Positions 29,876 through 38,039 of a stretch of DNA of 64,000 bases are shown here, in pieces. Numbering within the stretch: the first letter of the stretch is position 1; every line of letters begins with the position of its first letter. Both the position numbers and the translations under genes were made by a program. Origin of the DNA: Reyranella sp. CPCC 100927 (GTDB lineage Bacteria; Pseudomonadota; Alphaproteobacteria; Reyranellales; Reyranellaceae); contig NZ_VOHA01000009.1 of the NCBI RefSeq assembly GCF_007859315.1, positions 223,993 to 287,992 on the forward strand, in the 5' to 3' direction. The notes under the pieces were generated by a model that saw nothing but the letters and a program-made list of their open reading frames with translations, made no database searches and was not told the origin of the DNA.

Positions 29876-30724
29876 CGGATCGCCCCGGAGGAACGCCAGC
29901 AGCGCGTCGGCCGTCTCGCGCGGGCGCTCCTCGGGCAGCCAGTGGTTGCAATCCACGATGCTGCCGCCGCGCACGTCCTCGGCGAACTCCTGCAGGATTG
30001 CCACGATCTGCGGACCCCAGCGGCCGTCGCCGCCCAGGCCCAGCACCGGCATCGTGAGCCGCTCGCGCTTCCACGCCAGGGCATCGGCGTGGTCCTTGCG
30101 GAAGGCGCGGTACCATTCCAGGCCGCCGCGCGTGCGGCCCGGCTGCGCGAATGCGCGGGCGAAGACCTCAATGTCCTCGAGCGCATGCGCGCCATGGTCG
30201 AAGGCGCGGTCGAAGATGAAGGTCGAGACGTAGTCGTACTCGCGGCCGTACAGCAGGCGCTCCGGCAGGTTCTCCTTCATGTGGAACGAGAAGTGCCAGA
30301 CGCGCGGATCGCCGAACAGGGTTTCCCACCGGCTCCAGCCCGGCAGCGGCACGTCGAGGATCGCCAGGTGCGTCACCGCCTGGCGCCGCGTCATCGCCAG
30401 CGCCATGCCCACCATGCCGCCGATGTCGTGGCCGCAGACGGCATAGCGCGGATGGCCCAGCGCGTGCATCAGGCCGGCGATGTCGGCGGCCAGGCTCGCC
30501 TTGTCGTAGCCGCCCTGCGGACAGTCCGACTGGCCGGCGCCGCGCAGGTCGGGCATGACGATCGTGTGGTGCGGCGCCAGCAGCGGGATCATCTTGCGCC
30601 ATTCCCACCATGTCTGCGGAAAGCCGTGCAGCAGCACCAGCGGCGCGCCCTGTCCGGCGATGACGGTGTGCAGGTTCACCTCGCCGACCCGCACCATGGC
30701 GTGCCTGAGATCGGGTGACGTCAT
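29852..30724 (-). CDS. alpha/beta hydrolase, haloacetate-dehalogenase/epoxide-hydrolase type
   Basis: A 290-residue alpha/beta hydrolase. Motifs: LVLLHGFPQTWWEWRK (oxyanion HG), MPDLRGAGQSD, and the nucleophile elbow VCGHDIGGMVG, where Asp rather than Ser is the nucleophile. WHFSFH in the cap and a C-terminal VDCNHWLPEERP supply the His. Asp nucleophile plus HGFP suggest an epoxide hydrolase or fluoroacetate-dehalogenase-like enzyme. The ATG at 30724 lies beneath two TTGAC-N6-GTCAA operators, so the gene should be repressed by the TetR protein encoded upstream. Confidence 0.9.
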   Translation of the reverse strand: MTSPDLRHAMVRVGEVNLHTVIAGQGAPLVLLHGFPQTWWEWRKMIPLLAPHHTIVMPDLRGAGQSDCPQGGYDKASLAADIAGLMHALGHPRYAVCGHDIGGMVGMALAMTRRQAVTHLAILDVPLPGWSRWETLFGDPRVWHFSFHMKENLPERLLYGREYDYVSTFIFDRAFDHGAHALEDIEVFARAFAQPGRTRGGLEWYRAFRKDHADALAWKRERLTMPVLGLGGDGRWGPQIVAILQEFAEDVRGGSIVDCNHWLPEERPRETADALLAFLRGDPSTGVRGA

Positions 30725-30765
30725 GGCGATACCTCCTTGGCTTGTCTGCACCCGTCATCGAATAT

Positions 30766-30785
30766 TTTTGACCGATCTGTCAAAA
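30766..30785. promoter_or_regulatory. operator copy 1 (TetR of 31505)
   Basis: A perfect 7-6-7 dyad, TTTTGAC-CGATCT-GTCAAAA, 41 bases upstream of the hydrolase start. Confidence 0.7.
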
Positions 30786-30793
30786 TACATTTA

Positions 30794-30809
30794 TTGACTC
30801 ATCTGTCAA
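30794..30809. promoter_or_regulatory. operator copy 2 (TetR of 31505)
   Basis: TTGAC-TCATCT-GTCAA, with arms identical to the other two copies. It is centred 26 bases from copy 1, about two and a half helical turns. Confidence 0.68.
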
Positions 30810-30825
30810 AAAATGGAGGCCATTT

Positions 30826-30903
30826 CCTGGGAGTGCGGGCGTCCCGCCCGCTCATGTCTTTGGCGCGACGCGAAGATGCGAGCGAGACGCCCGCGCGCCC
30901 AGG
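30826..30903. repeat. family C inverted repeat
   Basis: Arms CCTGGGAGTGCGGGCGTCCC (left) and its imperfect complement ending GCGCGCCCAGG (right). It matches the 13196 element. The right half lies inside the tetR reading frame and supplies its last residues and stop. Confidence 0.8.
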
Positions 30904-31505
30904 ATGCGGGGCGGCAGCAGGGCGTCGACCAGGCTCGATACCGACCGGTTCACCTGGTCCTTCGTCTGGCCGCCTTTGCCCAGCACGCGCAGGCCTTCGA
31001 GGCCGGCCAACAGGGCGCGGGCGCAGCCGACCGGGTCGGCGACGGCGATGTCGGGTGCGCCGCACAAGGCCCGTTCGAGCCGGTCGAGCATGCCGTCGAA
31101 GATGCGCCGGGCGCGGCGCGCGATCTCGGCGTCGTGCGGTCCCATCTCGACCACGGTCTCGACCAGCAGGCAGCCGCGCGCGCCGGCGCGGCCGTGGGCG
31201 CGGCTGGCATGATCCAGCAGCCAGGCCACGATATCCGCGCGTCGCGCCTCAGGCGGCATCAGCTGGTCCATCGCCGCCCAGCTGTCATCGCCGTAGAGCG
31301 CCAGCGCCTCCAGGAACAGCGTGCGCTTGTCGGTGAACAGCGCATAGAGGCTGCCGCGCTGCAGGCCGGTGGCCGCTTCGAGCGTCGGCAGCGATGCGCG
31401 TTGGTAGCCCAGCGACCAGAACAGCTCCTTGGCGCGCGCCAGCGCCTCGGCGCGTTCGACGAGGCGCGGCCGTCCCTGGGTGCGCGCGGCAGCAGGTCTG
31501 CTCAT
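30852..31505 (-). CDS. TetR/AcrR family transcriptional regulator
   Basis: A 217-residue TetR repressor. The helix-turn-helix covers about residues 18-62 (AKELFWSLGYQRASLPTLEA, GLQRGSLYALFTDKRTLFL). The ligand domain includes the ARGCLLVETVVEMG segment common in this group. The start is the ATG at 31505 (SRPAAARTQGRPRL). An operator-like dyad is 10 bases upstream and two more lie before the hydrolase gene downstream, so autoregulation and control of the hydrolase are likely. The last ~17 residues (from ILGARASRS) are encoded by a family C repeat, so the native C-terminus was probably different. Confidence 0.9.
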   Translation of the reverse strand: MSRPAAARTQGRPRLVERAEALARAKELFWSLGYQRASLPTLEAATGLQRGSLYALFTDKRTLFLEALALYGDDSWAAMDQLMPPEARRADIVAWLLDHASRAHGRAGARGCLLVETVVEMGPHDAEIARRARRIFDGMLDRLERALCGAPDIAVADPVGCARALLAGLEGLRVLGKGGQTKDQVNRSVSSLVDALLPPRILGARASRSHLRVAPKT

Positions 31506-31515
31506 GAGCCGTTTA

Positions 31516-31531
31516 TTGACCGACTCGTCAA
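31516..31531. promoter_or_regulatory. operator copy 3, tetR autoregulatory site
   Basis: TTGAC-CGACTC-GTCAA just upstream of the tetR start and inside the 44-base gap to the preceding gene. Confidence 0.65.
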
Positions 31532-31549
31532 AAACAGCAAGGCGCTGCT

Positions 31550-32440
31550 TCAGCCCGTCTTGCTGCGGATGAAGGCGCCGATCTCGATGCAGCCTTCGCG
31601 GCCTTCGGACAGGATCGGCGCGAACAGCGGGAACACGTGCAGCATGTTGGGCCACACCGCCAGGCGCACGTCACCGCCGGCGGCGTGCAGTTTCTCGGCG
31701 ACGCGCGTGGCATCGTCCAGCAGGGTCTCCGCCGTGCCGACCTGGACCAGGACCGGCGGCAGGCCCTTGAGGTCGGCGTGCAGGGGCGCTGCCAGCGGCG
31801 TCTTGGCATCCTTGCCGTTGAGATACATGCCCGCCATCCACAGCAGGCCGGCCTTCTGCACCATGGGATCCTGCGCCGATCGCGTGATGATGCTGGTGCC
31901 GGCGCCCTCGAGATCGACCCACGGCGAGATCGCCACGGCGCAGGCCGGCAGGCCGAGCTTGCGGTCGCGCAGGTTGACCAGGGTGGCGATCGTCAGCCCG
32001 CCGCCCGCCGAGTCGCCGGCGATCGCCAGCCGGTTGGCGGCCAGGCCCTGCTGCAGCAGCCAGCGCCACGCCGTCGTGGCGTCGTCCACCGCCGCCGGGA
32101 AGGGATGCTCCGGCGCCAGGCGATAGTCGATCACCAGCACGCGGGCGCCCGACGCGGCCGAGATGTCGTAGGCCAGACGCCGGTGCGTGTTGATCGAGCC
32201 GATGGCATAGCCGCCGCCGTGCAGGTAGAGCACCGCGCGCTGCGTGTCGTGGCCGGGCGCTGCCACCCATTCCGCCGGCACGCCGCCGGCGTCGACCTTT
32301 TCGCATTGCGCATCGGGCGCGCCGCCCAGGACCTGCGCCATCTTCTCGAACCCGGCGCGCGCCTCGCCGACGTCAGGCTTTTCCGGCGCCGGGCGCGAGC
32401 GCAGCAGGGTGACGAGGCTGTCGAGCTGGGCAGTGGTCAT
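31550..32440 (-). CDS. alpha/beta hydrolase, HSL-type lipase/esterase
   Basis: A 296-residue esterase of the hormone-sensitive-lipase family. It shows the HGGGYAIGS oxyanion motif, VIDYRLAPEHPFPAA, the nucleophile elbow GDSAGGGL, and late Asp and His positions (VGTAETLLDD, NMLHVFPLF). The ATG at 32440 has GGAGGAAA upstream. It hydrolyses short-chain esters, probably in the cytoplasm since there is no signal peptide. The tetR gene follows after 44 bases on the same strand, so the two may be read together. Confidence 0.92.
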   Translation of the reverse strand: MTTAQLDSLVTLLRSRPAPEKPDVGEARAGFEKMAQVLGGAPDAQCEKVDAGGVPAEWVAAPGHDTQRAVLYLHGGGYAIGSINTHRRLAYDISAASGARVLVIDYRLAPEHPFPAAVDDATTAWRWLLQQGLAANRLAIAGDSAGGGLTIATLVNLRDRKLGLPACAVAISPWVDLEGAGTSIITRSAQDPMVQKAGLLWMAGMYLNGKDAKTPLAAPLHADLKGLPPVLVQVGTAETLLDDATRVAEKLHAAGGDVRLAVWPNMLHVFPLFAPILSEGREGCIEIGAFIRSKTG

Positions 32441-32610
32441 GGGTTTCCTCCAAGGATTGGTTGCTGCCGCAACTGTGCGAACAACCCGCCCGCCCGTTCA
32501 AGCGCAGAAAGCCGCCCGTCCCGGTGCCGATCCGCGCTGTGGAATTGACCCGACCGTCGCCTGCACGTAGCGAAGGCGGTGCGCCGACCGTAGGGGATGG
32601 TACAGTTGAG

Positions 32611-32753
32611 GCAAGTAGACTTCACCACAGAGGCACAGAGGCACAGAGGAACACAGAGAGAAGAAGAAGATCGATGGCGCGCTTCAGGCGCGCGACGGGT
32701 CCTTCTCTGTGCGCCTCTGTGTCCTCTGTGCCTCTGTGGTGAAGTCTTCTTGC
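32611..32753. repeat. family B long inverted repeat
   Basis: A 143-base element. Arms GCAAGTAGACTTCACCACAG and CTGTGGTGAAGTCTTCTTGC differ at one base, followed inwards by CACAGAGG-type blocks and a GCGCGC core. It fills most of the 357-base gap 32441-32797; the rest (32441-32610) shows no gene, and 32783-32788 is the citE-like gene's AGGGAG. Confidence 0.92.
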
Positions 32754-32797
32754 GATGGTTCAACCACGACGCTGCTGCGCTCAGGGAGACTGACACC

Positions 32798-33670
32798 ATG
32801 CCCCCACGTTCCGATCTGCCGACCTGGCGTTCGCTGATGTTCGTGCCGGCGACCAAGGACAACTTCATCGCCAAGGCGCACACCCGCGGTGCCGATGCCA
32901 TCATCCTCGACCTCGAGGACTCCGTGGCGCCGGCCGAGAAGGACGCCGCGCGCCGCGCGCTGGGGTCGGCGGCGAAGACCGTGGCGCAGGCCGGCGCCGA
33001 CGTGGTGGTGCGCATCAACCGGCCGCTGGAGCTGTCGGTGCCCGACATCGCCGCCGCCGTGATCCCCGGCGTGTCGGCGCTGATGCTGCCCAAGGTGATG
33101 GGGCCCGAGCACGTCAAGCTGTTGTCCGAAGTCGTGGCCGCGCGCGAGGCGGCGGCGGGCGTAGCGGCCGGTACCGTGCGCTTCATCGCCATCGTCGAGA
33201 CGCCCGAGGCGCTGCCGGCGCTCACCGCCATCGCCGCCGCCGACCCGCGCGTGGTGGCGCTGGGCATCGGCGCCGAGGACCTGTCGACCGAGCTGGGCAG
33301 CGCGCCCACCGGCGATGCGCTCTATGTCTATGCGATGCTGGTGGTGGCGGCGGCGCGCGGCGCCGGCATCCTGCCGCTGGGCTCGGTCGGCCGCTTCGCC
33401 GACTTCTCCGACCTCGCGGGCTACCGCGAGAGCCTGAAGCGCTCGCGCGGCCTGGGCTTCGCCTGCACCGCCTGCATCCACCCCGCGCACGTGCCGATCA
33501 TCAACGAGGAGTACGGCGTCAGCGCCGCCGACGCCGACCGCGCCCGCCGCCTGATCGCGGCCTTCGAGCAGGCCGTGGCGGCCGGGCAGGGCGCCGTCGC
33601 CTTCGAGGGCGCCATGATCGACCTGCCCGTCGTCGAGCGCGCCCGCCGGCTGCTGGCGCGGGTGCGCTGA
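32798..33670 (+). CDS. HpcH/HpaI (CitE-like) aldolase/lyase
   Basis: A 290-residue CitE-type (beta/alpha)8 lyase. It has WRSLMFVPATKDNFIAKA, the Mg-binding LDLEDSVAP, VRINRPL, the Glu-containing IVETPEAL and an active-site loop ending in ALGIGAEDLSTELG. Relatives cleave malyl-, citramalyl- or methylmalyl-CoA-type thioesters to acetyl- or propionyl-CoA plus a keto acid. With the CoA-transferase and hydratase nearby, a citramalyl-CoA lyase-like role is reasonable but unproven. The start ATG has AGGGAG 10 bases upstream. Confidence 0.9.
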   Translation: MPPRSDLPTWRSLMFVPATKDNFIAKAHTRGADAIILDLEDSVAPAEKDAARRALGSAAKTVAQAGADVVVRINRPLELSVPDIAAAVIPGVSALMLPKVMGPEHVKLLSEVVAAREAAAGVAAGTVRFIAIVETPEALPALTAIAAADPRVVALGIGAEDLSTELGSAPTGDALYVYAMLVVAAARGAGILPLGSVGRFADFSDLAGYRESLKRSRGLGFACTACIHPAHVPIINEEYGVSAADADRARRLIAAFEQAVAAGQGAVAFEGAMIDLPVVERARRLLARVR

Positions 33671-33680
33671 GCGCGCGACG

Positions 33681-34304
33681 CTACGACAGGATCGCGCGGT
33701 CGGCCCAGTCGGGCAGGTCGACCGCGTAGTAACCGTAGTTGTCGGCGTTGCGGGTGGCGCGCATGCGCCAGCGCGTCAGCGTATGGGCCCCCGAGCGGCC
33801 ATAGAAGTTGGCCTCGGCGAGGCCCGAGGTGCGGCCGCAGATGTGCGCCGCTTCGTGCACGAACGTCTGGACCCGTTCGCCGTCAGGATCGACGCCGGTC
33901 TCGGGCGTGCGCCAGCTGCGGCCCAGCGTGATGCGCTGGATACCCGGCAGGGCCCGGGCGTAGGAGCTGAGCCCGTCGTCGCACACGATCTTCAGGCTGG
34001 GATTCGACAGGTGCCGCGCGATGCCCTGGAACGTGCGCCGCACCTTGTCGGCCTTCAGCCGGCCGAACGCACCGAACCAGTAGCGCTCGGGCGACATCGG
34101 ATCGTTCCACCGCCCCTCGAGGTCGCGGGCGAAGAGATCGTCGAACCGCCGGTTGACGTGATCCGTCACGACATACAGCGCCGTGGCGGCATACCGGCGC
34201 ACCCGGCCCTCGGAAAACTCCGGCCAGGTGGTGCAGCACGTGATGCTGGCGGGGACTTTGCTCTCTGGATGGGGCCGGCCCATCACCTGCAGAATATCGA
34301 ACAT
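33681..34304 (-). CDS. putative zinc metallopeptidase (HExxH, Lys-MEP/M35-like)
   Basis: A 207-residue protein with a TFVHEAAHICG zinc-binding motif near residue 150, downstream YYAVDLPDWA and a GRSGAHTL region. The 'TLGRSW..P..G.D..ERVQTFVHEAAH' pattern recalls the lysine-specific metallo-endopeptidase/deuterolysin fold, where a downstream Asp is the third ligand. No signal peptide is seen. The ATG at 34304 has a GGAGGA ribosome site (34312-34317), which decides it over a TTG 15 codons upstream. It is tail-to-tail with the CitE gene. Assignment to M35 is tentative. Confidence 0.65.
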   Translation of the reverse strand: MFDILQVMGRPHPESKVPASITCCTTWPEFSEGRVRRYAATALYVVTDHVNRRFDDLFARDLEGRWNDPMSPERYWFGAFGRLKADKVRRTFQGIARHLSNPSLKIVCDDGLSSYARALPGIQRITLGRSWRTPETGVDPDGERVQTFVHEAAHICGRTSGLAEANFYGRSGAHTLTRWRMRATRNADNYGYYAVDLPDWADRAILS

Positions 34305-34456
34305 GTCCCAGTCCTCCGGATGACCATGTTCTACGCAAACGCACTGCAAATAAGTGAGTGATTGCTAATATACAGACTGTTGAGACAGCCGGCCAGTCAT
34401 CCGGAAGTATGGCGACTCATACCTTTGTCCTGGGAGGCTGGATTTAGGAGAGCGCC

Positions 34457-34545
34457 GCTGTCATCCCGAGCGCAGCGAGGGATCTTTCCCGCCATGGACG
34501 GTCCAGAAATCGCCGAAAATTCCTCGCTGCGCTCGGAATGACAGC
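34457..34545. repeat. family A inverted repeat
   Basis: Arms GCTGTCATCCCGAGCGCAGC and GCTGCGCTCGGAATGACAGC. It lies in the 298-base gap between the metallopeptidase and lysozyme genes, which otherwise holds only the metallopeptidase promoter region. Confidence 0.88.
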
Positions 34546-34602
34546 GAGCGGCGATAGGATCTCAGCCTCTGAGATGATGATGATCCTGCCGCGGCGCGGG
34601 GA

Positions 34603-35433
34603 TCAGCGGCCGCCGTTGGCCCAGAAGCGCTGCAGCGCCGCGACGTCGCCGGCGAACAGGTTGCGGTCGACGTGGCTCACGCCCTGCACCGTGGTCGCCT
34701 CGCTGCCGTAGGCGACGTCGGACACGGTCTGGTCGCCGACATACTGCCACAGCCGCCAGCCGCGATCGGCCCAGCCCATGGGCAGCTCGGGCTCCTCGCG
34801 ATAGTCGGCCAGCCACAATTCACAGCGTGCCAGGATCGAGCCCGGCATGATCGGATCGATGCGCTGGCTGCGGCCGGGCGGCGAGATGCCGTTGGCCCAG
34901 TTGGGATGGACATAGACCATCGGCAGCCGGCCGGTGGCCTGGCGGATCGCCACCACGAACGCCTCGGCCTGCGCCAGCTCCATGGTGTTGCGCGGATTGG
35001 CGTCGTTGAACTCGACATCCAGCGCCATCACGGTCGACGGCCCGGGCTGGGCCGCGGCGAGGAAGGCCGCCGCCTGGTCGGCGCCGGAATATTGGCGCGT
35101 GCCGAAATGGTAGGCGCCCCACAGCAGGCCCGCCGCCTGGGCCTGCGTGCGCCGCGTCGCGTACGCCGGATCGACCCAGTCGCCGCCTTCGCTCGACTTG
35201 TGAATGATGGCCAGGATGTTGCTGCTGCGGATCAGCCCGAAGTCGGTCACCTCGACCCCGTGGCTGATGTCGATCACGGCATCGAGCCCGGTGCGGACGG
35301 CCGGATGCGGCGGCGTCGGCCCCGGCGCATAGGCGAGGCGCTGGTAGGTATTCTGCCGCGCGCCGCAACCCGTGACGGCCGGCACCGCCAGGCCGACTCC
35401 CAAACCACCCAACACGGAACGACGCGAGATCAT
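34603..35433 (-). CDS. GH25 lysozyme-like lipoprotein
   Basis: A 276-residue glycoside hydrolase family 25 protein. The N-terminus SRRSVLGGLGVGLAVPAVTGC has a twin-arginine-like start and a lipobox ending in Cys, so it is probably an exported lipoprotein. The TIM-barrel landmarks are VIDISHGVEV, HKSSEG, YHFGTRQYS, the catalytic pair ALDVEFND, the late LWLADY and a VDRNLFAG end. It would cleave the beta-1,4 bond of peptidoglycan. Upstream in-frame codons are rejected because they precede the signal. Confidence 0.88.
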   Translation of the reverse strand: MISRRSVLGGLGVGLAVPAVTGCGARQNTYQRLAYAPGPTPPHPAVRTGLDAVIDISHGVEVTDFGLIRSSNILAIIHKSSEGGDWVDPAYATRRTQAQAAGLLWGAYHFGTRQYSGADQAAAFLAAAQPGPSTVMALDVEFNDANPRNTMELAQAEAFVVAIRQATGRLPMVYVHPNWANGISPPGRSQRIDPIMPGSILARCELWLADYREEPELPMGWADRGWRLWQYVGDQTVSDVAYGSEATTVQGVSHVDRNLFAGDVAALQRFWANGGR

Positions 35434-35550
35434 AGCCCGGCAGTGTCGATGAAGCGCGAGCAAAAGGCAATAAATCCCTCATCCACAAGCGGAACGATCC
35501 AGTCATTGCCCTGCGCAAAGGTGCGTCGACCGGGTGACGGGGTATGCGGT

Positions 35551-35674
35551 GGAACGGCCTCACCACAGAGGCACAGAGGGCACAGAGAACACAGAGGGAA
35601 GACGGGATGGCGCGCCGACGGCACGCAGCAGGGTTTTCTCTGTGTCCTCTGTGTCTCTGTGGTGAAGCCGTTCC
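35551..35674. repeat. family B long inverted repeat
   Basis: Arms GGAACGGCCTCACCACAGAG and CTCTGTGGTGAAGCCGTTCC differ at one base. The core blocks match the 32611 element, but the outermost 8 bases of the stem are unrelated to it. Confidence 0.92.
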
Positions 35675-35726
35675 TGCCGAAAACCGCCGCGGCCTTCGAT
35701 CGGCGCACCGATCCCGCCCGGTGCGA

Positions 35727-36896
35727 TCAGTACGCCGCCTTCAGGATCCCCAGCACCTCGTCGGCGCGCGTGATCGGGCGGGGGTTGCTGTACGTCCAGT
35801 CGTCCAGCATGCAGTTTTCCGCCAGCCCCGGCAGGTCGGCCGCCGCGATGCCGACCTCGCGCAGGGAGCGCGGCATGCCGAGCCCGCGGACGAACGCATC
35901 CAGCACCTCGGCCGCCGGCACCGCCGCCGGCCGGCCCAGCGCCGCCGACACGTCGCGCTGGCGGTCGCGGTTCACCGGCACGTTGTAGTCCAGCACGTAG
36001 GGCATCATCACGCACGACGTGTGCCCGTGCGCCACGCCGGCCGAGCCGCCCAGGATGTGGCCGATGGCGTGGCTGGCGCCCATGCGCATGCCGGCGACGA
36101 TGCCCACCATCGACAGCCAGGCGCCCATCATGCAGCGCAGCCGCGCGTCGAGATCGCCGGCATCAGCCTTCACCGCCGGCAGCCCGACACCGAGCGTGCG
36201 CAGCGCCTGCAGCGCCGTGCCGTCGGTGTAGTCGTTGGCGTCGAGCGACAGGTAGGTCTCGACCGCGTGGTCGAGCGCGCGCACGCCGCTCGACAGCCAC
36301 AGCCATGCCGGCGTGTGCACGGTGACGGCGGGATCGAGGATCACCGTCTCCGGCACGATGCCGCGGTTGATGAAGCTCTGCTTCAGTTTCACGCGCGTGT
36401 CGGTGACGCCGGCGCGCGCGTTGTGCTCGCCGGCCGACAAGGTGGTCGGCACCGCGATCTGGCGCACAACAGGCGGCCGGAAGTCGGGCACGCGCCGCTG
36501 CCCGTTCTCGACTACGCTGCGCAGCGGCTCCAGCCCGTCGACGGTGCTGATGCCGTGCTCCAGGCAGATCGCCACCGCCTTGCCGCCGTCGATCACCGAG
36601 CCGCCACCGAAATTCACCAGCAGGTCGGTGCCCGCCTCGCGCGCCGCGTTGGCGCACGCCACCACGGCCTCGCGCGGCGTGTGCGCCGGCATGTCGTCAT
36701 GCACGCCGGCGAAGCGCGCGCCCAGCGCCTGGCGGATCTTCGCGATTTCTTCGGTCTGCGTGTTGAGCGTGCGTCCCGTCAGCACGAACACGCGCCCGGC
36801 CCGCAGCCGGTCGGCTTCCGCCACGATCTGTTCGGCCGCCGGCTTGCCGAAGATCACGCGGTTCATCGCCGTAAAGGCCATCGTGCCTGATTGCAT
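35727..36896 (-). CDS. iron-containing alcohol dehydrogenase / maleylacetate reductase-like
   Basis: A 389-residue group III (Fe-dependent) dehydrogenase. Nucleotide-binding VNFGGGSVIDGGKAVAI, then VPTTLSAGEHNA, and metal ligands in the helix ALDHAVETY and in GASHAIGHILGG...HGHTSCVMMP. The pattern with STVDG and long C-terminal helices resembles the maleylacetate reductase subgroup. The start at 36896 is preferred over 36881. The frame remains open upstream only because it reads through a family A repeat. Stand-alone gene, substrate unknown. Confidence 0.9.
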   Translation of the reverse strand: MQSGTMAFTAMNRVIFGKPAAEQIVAEADRLRAGRVFVLTGRTLNTQTEEIAKIRQALGARFAGVHDDMPAHTPREAVVACANAAREAGTDLLVNFGGGSVIDGGKAVAICLEHGISTVDGLEPLRSVVENGQRRVPDFRPPVVRQIAVPTTLSAGEHNARAGVTDTRVKLKQSFINRGIVPETVILDPAVTVHTPAWLWLSSGVRALDHAVETYLSLDANDYTDGTALQALRTLGVGLPAVKADAGDLDARLRCMMGAWLSMVGIVAGMRMGASHAIGHILGGSAGVAHGHTSCVMMPYVLDYNVPVNRDRQRDVSAALGRPAAVPAAEVLDAFVRGLGMPRSLREVGIAAADLPGLAENCMLDDWTYSNPRPITRADEVLGILKAAY

Positions 36897-36992
36897 CGTC
36901 GTCGTCCCGCACGCAGCAAAGGTCGGAAGGCGGCGACAGCCTATCACAAAAGGCGCCGCCGTCGTCCGACCGGGCCGCCTGCTGGTACGACT

Positions 36993-37079
36993 GTCATCCC
37001 GAAGCACAGCGAGGGATCTTCTGAAAGTGACGCATGGGTGCGCCTGCATCGAAAGATCCCTCGCTGCGCTCGGGATGAC
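36993..37079. repeat. family A inverted repeat
   Basis: Arms GTCATCCCGAAGCACAGCGA and TCGCTGCGCTCGGGATGAC, with a ~30-base loop, in the gap between the hypothetical protein and the Fe-ADH gene. Confidence 0.88.
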
Positions 37080-37114
37080 GATCCTGGTCACACTCTAGCG
37101 ATAGTCCGTACTCA

Positions 37115-37663
37115 TCAGTGCAGCTGTTCGGCATCGACCTTGTCGGCCATGTGGCGCAGCAAGGTCGCCGTGCCGTCGGGGCCGATCCAGTCGACGAACA
37201 GGTTCGTCACGATCACCAGGATCGACTGCATCGCGACCGGCTCGGGCGCGCCGCGCGCGATCATCGCCGCCAGCGCCTGCTCCGTGATCTCGTTGGTGAC
37301 GTCGTGCAGGTCGCTCGGCACACCCGATGTCGGGTAGAGCGCCGCGAGCGCATCGGCGACTCGTTCCTCCAGAACGTCGATCAGCTTCAGGTGCACCTGT
37401 TTCGGCTTTTTGGCCCAGCCGGCGCAGCACGCGTCGGCCGCCACGCAGGCCGCCTTGTCCCACAGCGCGGCCATCGTGAACTCGCGCTCGCTGAACGGGG
37501 ACGACACGTTGCGCAGGGCGCTCTGGATCTTCCACGCCGCGTGCGCGGCGTCCCACGGCGCGACGCCGGCGCTTTCGAAAAACGCCAGTGCCGCATCGGA
37601 GCCCCGTTGGAGTTCCTCGGCGGTTGCGCCCTCCTGGACGACCAGCAGCTTTCTCTCGCGCAT
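37115..37663 (-). CDS. hypothetical protein, 182 aa
   Basis: I do not recognise this protein. It is mostly helical, with an N-terminal REKLLVVQEG-like start, Cys-rich DKAACVAADACCAGWAKKP in the middle and a hydrophobic-amphipathic C-terminal third (AMQSILVIVTNLFVDWIGPDGTATLL). No signal peptide or clear membrane segment. The ATG at 37663 has GAGGAG seven bases upstream, and codon use is like its neighbours, so it looks like a real gene. Stand-alone. Confidence 0.65.
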   Translation of the reverse strand: MRERKLLVVQEGATAEELQRGSDAALAFFESAGVAPWDAAHAAWKIQSALRNVSSPFSEREFTMAALWDKAACVAADACCAGWAKKPKQVHLKLIDVLEERVADALAALYPTSGVPSDLHDVTNEITEQALAAMIARGAPEPVAMQSILVIVTNLFVDWIGPDGTATLLRHMADKVDAEQLH

Positions 37664-38039
37664 CGGCAGGCTCCTCTGCACATCCCTGCGGACGTTGGGC
37701 TCTCACCGCAGCGTCGTTGCGGCACGCCGACCCGGGCCATCGCGGGCCGCTGAACGTCGTCGATAGGCTCCGGAGCAATGCTTGCGCGACCAAGGTCGAC
37801 ATCGCCAAGCGGCAGCAGCCTCCATAGGCGCTGATCCCGATCCGGTCGTCAAGGGACGATACGCCGCGTGAAACGTGGCGCAATCGCCGTCCGATCCCTA
37901 TATGGTATCCATTCGAAGGGCTTCGAGCGGCCCTGTCCGCCGTCCCGCGTATGCGTGACACCCGTGCTCCCGAATTGAATCCCGTCTGGCCGTTCTGCGG
38001 CCGGTGACGTTCCGACGGCTCTCACGACCGGAGACGCAC
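37664..38039. other. non-coding gap before small-protein gene
   Basis: 376 bases with no credible gene on either strand and none of the repeat families. It includes the leader of the 62-residue gene, with GGAGA at 38030-38034. Otherwise I see nothing in it. Confidence 0.5.

Noticed and set aside
32611..35674. Possible CRISPR array from repeated CACAGAGG blocks
   Set aside because: Blocks are inverted halves of two hairpin elements with no regular spacers or unit length.
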